Shown one piece after another: positions 43,059-51,833 of a DNA stretch of 64,000 bases; position 1 is the stretch's first letter; every line of letters begins with the position of its first letter. The position numbers and the translations under genes were made by a program. Origin of the DNA: an uncultured Cohaesibacter sp. (lineage in GTDB: Bacteria > Pseudomonadota > Alphaproteobacteria > Rhizobiales > Cohaesibacteraceae). Where the stretch lies: positions 1,302,001 through 1,366,000 of the forward strand of contig NZ_OY762905.1 of the NCBI RefSeq assembly GCF_963666525.1, given 5' to 3'. The notes under the pieces were generated by a model. That model was not told the origin of the DNA, searched no databases, and saw nothing but the letters and a program-made list of their open reading frames with translations.

Positions 43059-44342
43059 TCAGTTGACAGGCACAGCCTCCAGCCGCAGCTTGTCTTCGGC
43101 AAGCCCGAGCGCGGCATCGGCCCGTTTGAGCGCCAGAGCCGCCTGCTCTCTGGCTGCATCCTGAAAGACGTCATCGCCAATCGCACTCAGAGCAGCCAGC
43201 GACTTGCGCAGCCGCAAGTGGATCTCCACATGGCTCGCCCCGTCGCGGGCGATCTGGTTGAAACCATCATCAAACAGGTCTCTGGCCTCGATCGGTGGTG
43301 CATACAGGGCAGGATAGGTGACCTCTGCCTCCTGTCTGGTATCTTGATCTGCCCAGAGGCTCAAAAGCCGCGTGATGCGGCCGATGATGTCGATGGCCGT
43401 CCCGGAGTCATTGATGCCTGGCGACAGGGCTCGCGTGGCAATTTCGCTCAACACGCAGAAGCCGAAACGAGGATCCTGATCAAAACTGCGTTCCTGCCCG
43501 ATGGTAATCGCCGCACGCACCTGCTCCGCCAGCCCTCCGGACTGATTTTCTGCACTCCCATTCTGCTCATCCGTCCCGGATTCGGACAGAACGAGCCGCG
43601 CCAAAGGTGCATTGAGGAACACGAAATTGCCGGGCACCGCTTCCAGATAAAGCCGCGCCTTTCTCCCCTCGACACAATCGGACAGCCGCTGCATGTCGAT
43701 ATGCTGTACATAGCCTGTTTCCATCGACCGGATGGTAAGGGCGTCATCGGGGATCCCATCCGCACGACGAAGCGGCTGACCACCCAGACAGGGCTGGGCA
43801 AGCCGGGCCAGAACCGCCTTCCGGGTCGCCGTCTCGACACGGCCCGCCGCCTTTTCCACCCGCCCCAGTTGGGTCAGATAGTCGATCCACCGCAAAAGCG
43901 AGAGCACGATCAACGCAATCACTGCAATGGTCACGCCAAACAGCACGGCCCGTCCTTGCGGACCGTATGCGCCGGTTTTCAGCACAACGATGCCAACGAT
44001 GCTGAAGAGAAACGAGCCAATGAAGGTGGACAGCACATTCTGGGACATGTTGTCTTCGATCAGCAGCTTGGTGGCGCGCGGCGTGGCATTGCTGGTCGCC
44101 GAGCTGTAGGCGGATGTCATCACCGAAAGGGAAAAGGTCGTCACGGTGAGCATGCTCGACGCAATGATCGACAGAATGCTGTTGACGGCCTCGGCGCTGA
44201 TATCAAAGTGCGGCTCCCAGAGTGCCAGCGTCTCGGCCAGCGTAGCCAGCGCGGCGGCGCAAACTCCGAGCAGCCCGATCAGGGCCGCCCGCACCCACAG
44301 GCGTCGTGTCAACTGAAGCAGGATCCATTGCCACTTCGGCAT
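43059..44342 (-). CDS. DUF2254 family membrane protein
   Basis: A 427-residue inner-membrane protein. Four hydrophobic segments lie in the first 150 residues (for example AALIGLLGVCAAALATLAETLAL and VLFGVTIAVIALIVLSLL). The DUF2254 core SMLTVTTFSLSVMTSAYSSATSNATPRATKLLIEDNMSQNVLSTFIGSFLFS is clear. A large C-terminal soluble part contains RFGFCVLSEIATRALSPGINDSGTAIDIIGR. Function unknown. Convergent with the kinase gene. Confidence 0.88.
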   Translation of the reverse strand: MPKWQWILLQLTRRLWVRAALIGLLGVCAAALATLAETLALWEPHFDISAEAVNSILSIIASSMLTVTTFSLSVMTSAYSSATSNATPRATKLLIEDNMSQNVLSTFIGSFLFSIVGIVVLKTGAYGPQGRAVLFGVTIAVIALIVLSLLRWIDYLTQLGRVEKAAGRVETATRKAVLARLAQPCLGGQPLRRADGIPDDALTIRSMETGYVQHIDMQRLSDCVEGRKARLYLEAVPGNFVFLNAPLARLVLSESGTDEQNGSAENQSGGLAEQVRAAITIGQERSFDQDPRFGFCVLSEIATRALSPGINDSGTAIDIIGRITRLLSLWADQDTRQEAEVTYPALYAPPIEARDLFDDGFNQIARDGASHVEIHLRLRKSLAALSAIGDDVFQDAAREQAALALKRADAALGLAEDKLRLEAVPVN

Positions 44343-44521
44343 GCAGTGTCCCTTTCATCGGCATGGCAACACATGTGGCTCATCAGACCACCATCGCAGG
44401 TCAACGCGCAGCATGGCGAATAGGTTCCGAGCACAACAACAAGCAGAACACGACAAAGGCCACTCCCCGAAGGAAGCGACCTTTGCTGAGTGGTTCGCCG
44501 GGTCTGCCTGTTTTCGCAACG

Positions 44522-45499
44522 CTACGCGTCGAAATAATGCCGTTTCTGCGCATCGAACCCGAGCTTGAGGGCCTGACGCGGCCTGATGTCATGCTGCCCG
44601 AACAGCCGGACGGTTACCTGGTGCTCGCCGACGAAGGCGATGACATTGGTATCACCTCCAAGATGTTCCACATGCTGAACGGTCGCGGCAAGCGGCCCGT
44701 CATCGGCCAGATAGAGATCTTCCGGCCGGATGCCGATGGTGCGGGTGTCTCCAGCCTCAAGCAGCGAAGCGGGCAGGAAGTTCATCGCAGGCGAACCAAG
44801 GAACCCGGCCACGAATTTGTTGGCGGGCTTGTTGTAAAGCTCCATCGGACTACCGACCTGTTCCACCCGCCCGTCACGCAGGACGACTATCTTGTCCGCC
44901 AGCGTCATCGCCTCGGTCTGGTCGTGGGTCACATAGATCATGGTGGCATCCAGCTGCTTGTGCAGATTGGCGATCTCCAGCCGGGTGCTGACACGCAAGG
45001 CCGCATCGAGATTGGACAGTGGCTCGTCAAGCAGGAACAGCTTGGGCTGACGCACGACAGCCCGACCGATGGCCACCCGCTGCCGCTGCCCGCCCGAAAG
45101 CTCGGACGGATAGCGCTTGAGATAGTCATCGAGTTGCAGCATCCGGCTGGCTTCCTGCACGCGTTCGGCGATCTCCGCCTTGGAAACCCCTTCCTGCTTC
45201 AGTGCCAGCGACATGTTGTTGGCAACATTGAGGTGGGGATAGAGTGCATAGGACTGGAACACCATCGCGATGCCGCGCTTGGAAGGCGGCACGCTGTTGA
45301 CCAGATTGTCATCGATATAAACCTCACCGGCGGAGGCGTCCTCAAGTCCCGCGATGACCCGCAGCAGAGTGGACTTGCCACAGCCAGAAGGCCCGACGAA
45401 GACGACAAACTCCCCCTGCTCCACTTCGATACTGATATCCCTGAGCACCTCGGTGGTCCCGAAGGTCTTGAAAACATTTTTCAGCGTCAGTGCACTCAT
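44522..45499 (-). CDS. Carbohydrate ABC transporter ATP-binding protein (CUT1)
   Basis: A 325-residue MalK/UgpC-type ATPase: [68 protein letters not shown] and a C-terminal OB regulatory domain (IGIRPEDL). It is somewhat short (usual 350-370). The start overlaps the Gfo/Idh stop by four bases. It forms the ATPase of the importer whose other genes follow upstream. The 180 bases after it hold no gene. Confidence 0.92.
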   Translation of the reverse strand: MSALTLKNVFKTFGTTEVLRDISIEVEQGEFVVFVGPSGCGKSTLLRVIAGLEDASAGEVYIDDNLVNSVPPSKRGIAMVFQSYALYPHLNVANNMSLALKQEGVSKAEIAERVQEASRMLQLDDYLKRYPSELSGGQRQRVAIGRAVVRQPKLFLLDEPLSNLDAALRVSTRLEIANLHKQLDATMIYVTHDQTEAMTLADKIVVLRDGRVEQVGSPMELYNKPANKFVAGFLGSPAMNFLPASLLEAGDTRTIGIRPEDLYLADDGPLAATVQHVEHLGGDTNVIAFVGEHQVTVRLFGQHDIRPRQALKLGFDAQKRHYFDA

Positions 45500-46530
45500 T
45501 CGGCAGTTTCCTCAAGAATGACAGTCTTGCCGGTCCGGATGCTTTCATCAGCGGCAAGGCAGATCGCCAGCGACTGAACGGCATCCTCCATATGGCGGGA
45601 AAGATCGATGTCGTCACGGATGGCAGTAAGAATGAAGTCCTGCTCGGCAGCGCACAATTCGTTGTGACCGGGCTCTCCGGTCAGATCGATATGCCGGTCA
45701 CCATCCGGCCGGTGCACGAGGATGCCACCGACCTTGGTGTGCCCGTCGACATCAGCGCTGGCTCCCTTGTTGCCATCGACAATCGACACGGCTCCGTTCG
45801 GCGAGACGATATCTTTGACGAAAAAGGCCGTTTCAGACATCATCGGCCCCCATCCGGCTTCGTACCACCCCACCGAGCCATCGGCAAAGGTCACCTGCAA
45901 CTGGCCATAGTTATACATCTCCGGCCCGATTTCATCGGAGAGACGCAGGCCGATGCCATTGACCCGCAGCGGTTTGGCGTCGGTGATCTGGCACATCACA
46001 TCCACATAATGCACACCGCAATCGACAATCGGGCTCGTGGTCTGCATCAGCGCCTTGTGGGTCTCCCATTCGTGGCCGCTGGACTGCTGATTGAGGTTGA
46101 GCCGGAAGACATAGGGACCGCCCAGAGCACGGGCTTCGGCAACAAAGCGGATCCACGAGGGATGATGGCGCAGGATATAGCCGACCACCAGCTTGCGGCC
46201 AGTGCGTCTGGCCGTCTCGACAACCCGTTTGGCTCCCTCCACGGTCATCGACAGTGGCTTTTCGACAAACACATGCGCCCCGGCCTCCATCGCGGCGCAA
46301 GCAAAATCCACATGCGTATCGGTGTAGGTTGCAATGGCCACAAGATCGGGTTTGCTGGTAGCCAGAGCCTCATGGAAATCGGCAAACACCGGATAGTCCT
46401 GCAGAGGCCCTTCCGGCACCTCTCCGGTGCGATTGACCAGAGCGACGATTTCAGAGTCTGGATGATGATGGTGAGCCAGTGCGTGGGCATAGCCCATGTT
46501 GCCCAGCCCTGCGACAAGTGTCCGGATCAT
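45496..46530 (-). CDS. Gfo/Idh/MocA family oxidoreductase
   Basis: A 344-residue NAD(P)-dependent dehydrogenase. The Rossmann start is TLVAGLGNMGYAHALAHH, EKPLSMTVEGAKRVVETARRTGRKLVVGYILRHHPSW contains the EKP catalytic loop, and DCGVHYVDVMCQIT carries the catalytic histidine region. It overlaps both neighbours by four bases (ATPase downstream, permease upstream), so it is a core member of the ABC operon. It probably oxidises the imported sugar or its derivative. Confidence 0.9.
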   Translation of the reverse strand: MIRTLVAGLGNMGYAHALAHHHHPDSEIVALVNRTGEVPEGPLQDYPVFADFHEALATSKPDLVAIATYTDTHVDFACAAMEAGAHVFVEKPLSMTVEGAKRVVETARRTGRKLVVGYILRHHPSWIRFVAEARALGGPYVFRLNLNQQSSGHEWETHKALMQTTSPIVDCGVHYVDVMCQITDAKPLRVNGIGLRLSDEIGPEMYNYGQLQVTFADGSVGWYEAGWGPMMSETAFFVKDIVSPNGAVSIVDGNKGASADVDGHTKVGGILVHRPDGDRHIDLTGEPGHNELCAAEQDFILTAIRDDIDLSRHMEDAVQSLAICLAADESIRTGKTVILEETAE

Positions 46531-47366
46531 TTGACTGCCCCCGACGTGATACCGCGGATCAATTGCCGCGAGAAAATGACATAGAGAATGAGAACCGGCA
46601 GGATCGCCATGGACAATGCGGACAGCACTGCGTTCCAGTCCGTGACAAACTGACCGATGAAGACCTGACTGCCGAGCGTCAGTGTTTTGGTTTCCTCAGC
46701 CGGAGCAAGGATCAGCGGGAACCACAGATCGTTCCAGATCGGGATCATGTTGAACACCGCAACCGTCGCCATGGCGGGCCGTACCAGTGGCACGACAATG
46801 CGGGCGAAAATCGTGTATTCGCTGAGCCCGTCAACCCGGCCGGCATCCTTGAGATCGTCGGAGACCTGCCGCATGAATTCGCTGAGAATGAACACCGCCA
46901 GCGGCAGCCCTTGCGCCGTATAGACAAGGATCAGTGACCACAGCGTATTAACCAGCCCCGTCGCGACCATCATTTCCAGAATGGCCACCGTGCCGATACG
47001 GATCGGGATCATGATGCCGAGCGCCAGATAGAGCCCCATGATCAGGTTTCCCTTGAAGCGATATTCGCTGAGCGCGAAAGCCGCCATGGAACCGAACAGC
47101 AGGATGAAGAACAGCGATGCCACGGTGACGATCATCGAGTTCTGGAAATAGAGGAAAAAGTCGCCCTGCTTCATCACCGTCTCATAGCCGATCATCGAGA
47201 AACTGTCGCTGCTGGGTAGCGACAACGGTTCGCGAAAGATCGCCTTGCGGGTCTTGAAGCTGTTGATCAGGATGACGAACACCGGAAACAGCGCGATCAG
47301 CGTGTAGAGAATGAGCGCGCCATGCATGGCGGCAGCGCTGACTGGATTGGTCCGTGCCTTGTTCAT
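46527..47366 (-). CDS. Carbohydrate ABC transporter permease (MalG type)
   Basis: A 279-residue CUT1 permease with six helices. The EAA motif is SDDLKDAGRVDGLSEYTIFARIVVPLVRPAM. The N-terminal LYTLIALFPVFVILINSFKTRKAIF and C-terminal SRQLIRGITSGAVK are typical. It overlaps the oxidoreductase start by four bases. Confidence 0.92.
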   Translation of the reverse strand: MNKARTNPVSAAAMHGALILYTLIALFPVFVILINSFKTRKAIFREPLSLPSSDSFSMIGYETVMKQGDFFLYFQNSMIVTVASLFFILLFGSMAAFALSEYRFKGNLIMGLYLALGIMIPIRIGTVAILEMMVATGLVNTLWSLILVYTAQGLPLAVFILSEFMRQVSDDLKDAGRVDGLSEYTIFARIVVPLVRPAMATVAVFNMIPIWNDLWFPLILAPAEETKTLTLGSQVFIGQFVTDWNAVLSALSMAILPVLILYVIFSRQLIRGITSGAVK

Positions 47367-47377
47367 GAAACCGCCTC

Positions 47378-48292
47378 CTAGAGCTGATAGCGCCGCATGC
47401 GCGTCTGGATGCCGAACAGATAGATGCAGACACCGACAAGGATGATGGCAAACATCGTCCCTGCCACCGCAGACCCCATATAGGGGTCACCCAACTGCAA
47501 CTGAAAGCCGAAGAAGGTGCGATAGAGGAAAGTGCCAAGAATGTCCGTCGAGAAATTCGGACCCGCCAGCGCTCCTTGCGCCGCATAGATCAGGTCGAAC
47601 GCATTGAAGTTGCCCACGAAGGTCAGGATCGAGATGATACCGATGGACGGCAGGATGAGAGGCAGCTTGATCTTCCAGAAGGCATTGATGCCTGTGATAC
47701 CGTCAATCTCGCCCGCCTCCAGAATTTCTTCCGGGATCGACAGCAGTGCCGCATAAATCAGCATCATCGGAATGCCGACGAACTGCCAGACCGACACCAG
47801 CGACAGCGTCACCAGCGCGTAGGCTTCCTTGCCGAGCCATGGCGCAAACAACGATTTGAGGCCCACTGCATCCAGCATCGAGGGTGCGATGCCCCAGATC
47901 GGCGACAGGATCAGCTTCCAGGCAAAACCAACAATCACGAAGCTGAGGATGGTGGGAATGAAGATGGCAGACCGGTAGAGCGCGGCAAAGCGCAGGCGCG
48001 GATGACTGAGCATCGCAGCCAGCGCAATCCCGATCGGGTTCTGCACCAGCATATGGATGAAGAAGAATTTGAAATTGTTGCCAAGCGCGTTCCAGAACTG
48101 TTCCGACCAGCGCGGGTCGCCGAACAGCCGGTTGAAATTGCCCAGACCGATAAAGGTACGGACCTGATCAACATCGGTATAGAGCGCAAGACGCAAGGTA
48201 TTGAACAGCGGGAAAATCATGACCGCCGTATAGACAATGACCGCAGGCGCCAGAAAAATGACGATATGCCATCGGAAGCGGGAAGCTTGCAT
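47378..48292 (-). CDS. Carbohydrate ABC transporter permease (MalF/UgpA type)
   Basis: A 304-residue CUT1 permease starting MQASRFRWHIVIFLAPAVIVYTAVMIFPLFNT; the frame continues back to 48430 with no permease homology, so ATG 48292 is used. The EAA loop is EEILEAGEIDGITGINAFWKIKLPLILPS. It forms a heterodimer with the MalG-type permease 11 bases downstream. Confidence 0.92.
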   Translation of the reverse strand: MQASRFRWHIVIFLAPAVIVYTAVMIFPLFNTLRLALYTDVDQVRTFIGLGNFNRLFGDPRWSEQFWNALGNNFKFFFIHMLVQNPIGIALAAMLSHPRLRFAALYRSAIFIPTILSFVIVGFAWKLILSPIWGIAPSMLDAVGLKSLFAPWLGKEAYALVTLSLVSVWQFVGIPMMLIYAALLSIPEEILEAGEIDGITGINAFWKIKLPLILPSIGIISILTFVGNFNAFDLIYAAQGALAGPNFSTDILGTFLYRTFFGFQLQLGDPYMGSAVAGTMFAIILVGVCIYLFGIQTRMRRYQL

Positions 48293-48430
48293 CGCGTTCT
48301 CCAGTAGCGGAACCCGGTTTCCAAAACGCCGCAAAGGCTGCACAGGCCATAGGCGCGAGGGCTCTGAAGGGGTCGACGGGTGCTTCCTCGAAGAAGGCTC
48401 AAGGCGCGGGGGCCAACCCATCAACGGCAT

Positions 48431-48458
48431 CGGTCAGGCGGAATGTTCCGCCCGACCG
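48431..48458 (-). other. Hairpin after the binding-protein gene
   Basis: CGGTCAGGCGGAA and TTCCGCCCGACCG form an almost perfect stem with a two-base loop, 22 bases after the binding-protein stop. There is no T-run. It probably protects the binding-protein mRNA 3' end. The 187-base gap has no other feature. Confidence 0.6.
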
Positions 48459-48479
48459 ACCTGGTCTGTTCAGATTGGC

Positions 48480-49727
48480 TTACATGCCGGGTTTATACCA
48501 GCTGTCGAGGCCTTCCTGCAGTTTCTTGCCAAGCTCTTCCGGTGTGGACGTGCCCTTGATGGCAGCAACGGACGCACCCCAGGTTTCGTTTTCAAGGTTT
48601 GGCGTGCCGCGAGACAGGATCTGGTAGGTGGACCGGATCGTGGTTTCGCAATCGCCGCGCCAGCTTACGAATTCCTGAGCCAGCGGATCCTTGATATCAA
48701 CCGGCGTTTTGCTGAGCGGGAAGAAACCCGGCAGGGCGTTGCCAAAGATCTCGGCAAAGGCTGGCGAAGCAACCCATGCGAGGAAGGTCTTTGCCGCTTC
48801 CGGATTTGGCGTCTTGGTGTTCATGCCGATACCGATATCAACATGGTCGGAAATGTAGCAGGTATCACCCTTGGCTTTTACAGGAGGCTTGAAGGCACCC
48901 ATCTTGAAGTCGGCCTGTTCATTGAAGCCGGAGATTTCCCACGAGCCAGCCGGATAGATGGCGGCGCGACCGAGCGTGAACAGGTTCTGGCTGTCCGGAT
49001 AGGTCTGAGCTTCATAGCCATCACCCAGATACGGAGCCCACTTGTGCAGAACCGCATAAGGCTCGGTCCACTGCGGATCGGTCAGCTTCTGCTCGCCCTT
49101 GATCAGAGCCAGACGACCTTCTTCACCCTTCCAGTAGGTCGGGCCGATGTTCTGGTAGCCCATGGTGGCAGCTTCCCACTGGTCATTGGTGCCCATGGCC
49201 ATTGGAATATAGGTGCCGTCTGCCTTGATCTTGTCGAGAACGGAGAAGAATTCGTCTTCGGTTTCTGGAACAGCAAGGCCCAGTTCGTCAAACGCGTCCT
49301 TGTTGTAGATGAAGCCATGAATGACCGAAGCCATCGGCACACAGAAGGTGTGCGCAGCATCGTCGGTCTGCCATGCAGCCTTGGCAACGTCAGAGAAGTT
49401 GCTCATGGCTTCCATGCTGGTCAGATCGGCCAGATAACCTGCCTTGTACAGGGCAAGAGAGGCATCGAACGGACGACAGCTGATGATGTCGCCGGCAGAA
49501 CCGGCACCCAGCTTGGAGTTGATGGCCGAGTTGTATTCGGTCGGAGCCATCGGGGCAAATTTCAGCTTGATACCAGGATTGCTGGCTTCAAAGGCTGGAA
49601 TGATCTTTTCCTGCCAGAGTTTCAGGTCATCGTTACGCCAGCTTTCGATTGTCAGGGTAACGTCTTCCGCATAAGCGGCGCTGCTGAGCAATGTTGCAGC
49701 CAAAAGAGCAAATGGAGTGAACTTCAT
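48480..49727 (-). CDS. Carbohydrate ABC transporter substrate-binding protein
   Basis: A 415-residue extracellular solute-binding protein family 1. The signal peptide is residues 1-20 (FTPFALLAATLLSSAAYA). The mature protein starts DVTLTIESWRNDDLKLWQEKIIPAFEASNPGIKLKF, and GYLADLTSMEAM and YNKDAFDELGLAVPETEDEFFSVLDKIK are typical of sugar-binding members. Neighbouring genes suggest an amino sugar or its oligomer as ligand. Confidence 0.92.
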   Translation of the reverse strand: MKFTPFALLAATLLSSAAYAEDVTLTIESWRNDDLKLWQEKIIPAFEASNPGIKLKFAPMAPTEYNSAINSKLGAGSAGDIISCRPFDASLALYKAGYLADLTSMEAMSNFSDVAKAAWQTDDAAHTFCVPMASVIHGFIYNKDAFDELGLAVPETEDEFFSVLDKIKADGTYIPMAMGTNDQWEAATMGYQNIGPTYWKGEEGRLALIKGEQKLTDPQWTEPYAVLHKWAPYLGDGYEAQTYPDSQNLFTLGRAAIYPAGSWEISGFNEQADFKMGAFKPPVKAKGDTCYISDHVDIGIGMNTKTPNPEAAKTFLAWVASPAFAEIFGNALPGFFPLSKTPVDIKDPLAQEFVSWRGDCETTIRSTYQILSRGTPNLENETWGASVAAIKGTSTPEELGKKLQEGLDSWYKPGM

Positions 49728-49782
49728 GATTACGTTGAACCTCGCTGTTAAGGGTTGCTCGATCCTCGGTTTTTCCGAATTG

Positions 49783-50688
49783 TTATTCTTGAAACTGGTA
49801 CGTGCTTGCGAGCCGCGTCAGGGCGCCGCGCAAATTTCCTTTTTCCGTGTCCAGCAGACGACGCGCCTCCTCAAGCCCAACCCTGCCACCTGCAATGAGG
49901 CTGGCAAGCTTGACATTGTCACCGGTCAGCAACAATGCTTCATCTGCTGCATTCTCGGGCACATCGGCTATTATCTGCACGATCTGGCTCGCCCGCTTCT
50001 TCAGCTTGTGATTATCCGCCTTGAGATTCACCATCATCCCGTCATGGACATGGCCAAGATGGATGGCCATCAGGGTGGACATCGTGTTCATGACAATCTT
50101 CTGCGCCGTCGCCGCCCCCATGCGCGTCGAACCGGAAACAACTTCCGGTGCGGTGTGCAAGAGGATCGAACAGTCACCCAGCGCAAGCAGTGGCGTATCG
50201 GGATTGTTGGCAATGGCAATGATCCGCGCGCCCTTCTCCTTGGCGATACGGGCCGCCTCCAGAGTGTAGGGCGTGCTGCCACTGGCTGATACGGCCACCA
50301 GCGTATCCCTTGCGGAAACATCGGCAAGGGTTTCCTCGAGGGAGGCCGTTTCGTCCTCGGTATCCCCGGGCATCTGAAAATTGCTTGGAATGCCACCGGC
50401 CATCAGAACCCGCACGGCCCCGGGCTCGATACCAAAGGTGCCACCAAGCTCCAGCGCATCAGCAAGCATCATCAGGGCAGATGAACCGGCTGCCGCATAG
50501 ATCAGGGAGCCCTTGGCATGCATCGAGGCGGCCATATACTCCGCTCCCATGCACAATTCCGGCAGGACGTCAGCCACCACACGTGCCGCATCGGCCTGAC
50601 TTTCCACGAGCAGAGCCGCAATTTCCAGCGGCTCGCGCGCATCAAGGCCAATAGCATTGGCGTGCAGCTTTTCAGTGATACTGACCAC
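49783..50688 (-). CDS. MurQ-like N-acetylmuramic acid 6-phosphate etherase (divergent)
   Basis: A SIS protein of about 301 residues related to MurQ, which splits MurNAc-6-phosphate into GlcNAc-6-phosphate and D-lactate. LIYAAAGSSALMMLADALELGGTFG aligns with the MurQ sugar-phosphate site, with E80 at the place of the catalytic glutamate, but the usual SECPPT is replaced by LELGGT. The segments VAVSASGSTPYTLEAARIAKEKG, VVSGSTRMGAATAQKIVMNTMST and DNHKLKKRASQIV match the family. GTG 50688 is chosen for AGGGGGA upstream. It heads the transport operon, divergent from GntR. Another ether- or phospho-sugar lyase/isomerase is possible. Confidence 0.78.
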   Translation of the reverse strand: MVSITEKLHANAIGLDAREPLEIAALLVESQADAARVVADVLPELCMGAEYMAASMHAKGSLIYAAAGSSALMMLADALELGGTFGIEPGAVRVLMAGGIPSNFQMPGDTEDETASLEETLADVSARDTLVAVSASGSTPYTLEAARIAKEKGARIIAIANNPDTPLLALGDCSILLHTAPEVVSGSTRMGAATAQKIVMNTMSTLMAIHLGHVHDGMMVNLKADNHKLKKRASQIVQIIADVPENAADEALLLTGDNVKLASLIAGGRVGLEEARRLLDTEKGNLRGALTRLASTYQFQE

Positions 50689-50719
50689 GACCGTCCCCCT
50701 ATTTCGACATCTCAATATA

Positions 50720-50820
50720 ATACCTATCAAGTACCAAATGTCTATCGCTTATTGTGGTGCAATTTCATGCATTGTGGGCAAAAATTTTAAGCAGCCAGAA
50801 ATTTGGTATTGTTTTGGTCT
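50720..50820. promoter_or_regulatory. Twin GntR-type operators between the MurQ-like gene and GntR
   Basis: Two similar 20-base sites lie in opposite orientation: minus strand 50739 to 50720 reads ATTTGGTACTTGATAGGTAT, and plus strand 50801-50820 reads ATTTGGTATTGTTTTGGTCT. Shared positions are ATTTGGTA and the GGT near the end. TTGGTAT cores resemble NagR/YvoA-type boxes. One would cover each of the divergent promoters. Confidence 0.55.
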
Positions 50821-50958
50821 TTCTTTCTTGCCATCATTGGCGTATGAAAAAAGGAGACAATGGAAAGGCGAGCACCCATCCTGTTGCAACGGATATTGCC
50901 CCTTTTCAGACCGCTTTTCAAAAGGCAAATCGGACAAGGCTCAAAGAGTGATGCGGGG

Positions 50959-51723
50959 ATGCCCCAGATGAATGTGGAAGACTTCCTTCGATCCGGCGAC
51001 TGGCTGAGCAAGAAAACGGGACCGCTTTATGCCGTCCTCAGCCGTCGCATTGAAAAAGGGATCGAACAGGGGCTTCTGCTGCCGGGTCATTCGCTGCCCG
51101 CCGAGCGGGAAATCGCCGAGCTGGCCGAACTGTCCCGCGTCACAGTCCGCAAGGCCATTCAGGAACTCGTCAAGAAAGGCGTCGTCGAACAGCGACAGGG
51201 CTCGGGCTCCTTTGTCCGCGAGCAGGCCAACAAGGTGGAGCAGTCGCTCTCCCACCTCACCTCCTTCACCGAGGACATGCTGGCCCGCGGCCTCAAGACC
51301 TCATCCAACTGGCTGGAGCGGGAGATCCGTCGCCCCTCGCCGGAAGAGATCCTGACCCTCGGCCTGTCCGCCAGCGGCCATGTTTCCTGTCTGCATCGCC
51401 TGCGCGAGGCCAACGGCCAGCCGATGGCGCTGGAAAGGGCGGTTCTGCCAGTGGACATCCTGCCGGACCCGGAGGAAGTGAAAAGCTCGCTCTATGAAAT
51501 CCTCGAGCGCAGCGGCAACCGGCCGGTTCGCGCCGTGCAGAAGATTTCAGCCGTCAACCTGCAGGCGCCACAGGCGGAGTTGCTGGGCGTAGCACCCGGC
51601 ATCGCCGGTCTCAGCATTCAGCGCATTTCCTACGTCCAGAGCGGGCGGGCCATCGAATTCACCAGATCCCTTTATCGCGGCGACACCTATGACTTCGTCG
51701 CGGAAATGAGTTTTCCAAGATAG
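50959..51723 (+). CDS. GntR family regulator with UTRA domain (NagR-like)
   Basis: A regulator of about 254 residues. The winged helix is GPLYAVLSRRIEKGIEQGLLLPGHSLPAEREIAELAELSRVTVRKAIQELVKKGVVEQRQGSGSFV; a UTRA domain follows, ending in SIQRISYVQSGRAIEFTRSLYRGDTYDFVAEM. NagR-like members bind GlcN- or GlcNAc-6-phosphate. ATG 50959 is used (50968 is possible); the longer frame to 50860 adds unrelated residues. It probably controls the divergent transport operon and the downstream nag genes. Confidence 0.88.
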   Translation: MPQMNVEDFLRSGDWLSKKTGPLYAVLSRRIEKGIEQGLLLPGHSLPAEREIAELAELSRVTVRKAIQELVKKGVVEQRQGSGSFVREQANKVEQSLSHLTSFTEDMLARGLKTSSNWLEREIRRPSPEEILTLGLSASGHVSCLHRLREANGQPMALERAVLPVDILPDPEEVKSSLYEILERSGNRPVRAVQKISAVNLQAPQAELLGVAPGIAGLSIQRISYVQSGRAIEFTRSLYRGDTYDFVAEMSFPR

Positions 51724-51833
51724 GGCGCCAACATCGTTAGGCGTCAGCATCGACGCCTTCAGCAATGCGCCGGACCAACGGATCCAGATGCGCCCCAGAA
51801 GCAAAAGCAAAGCCAGAAAGAAAGCTGTTTGCC

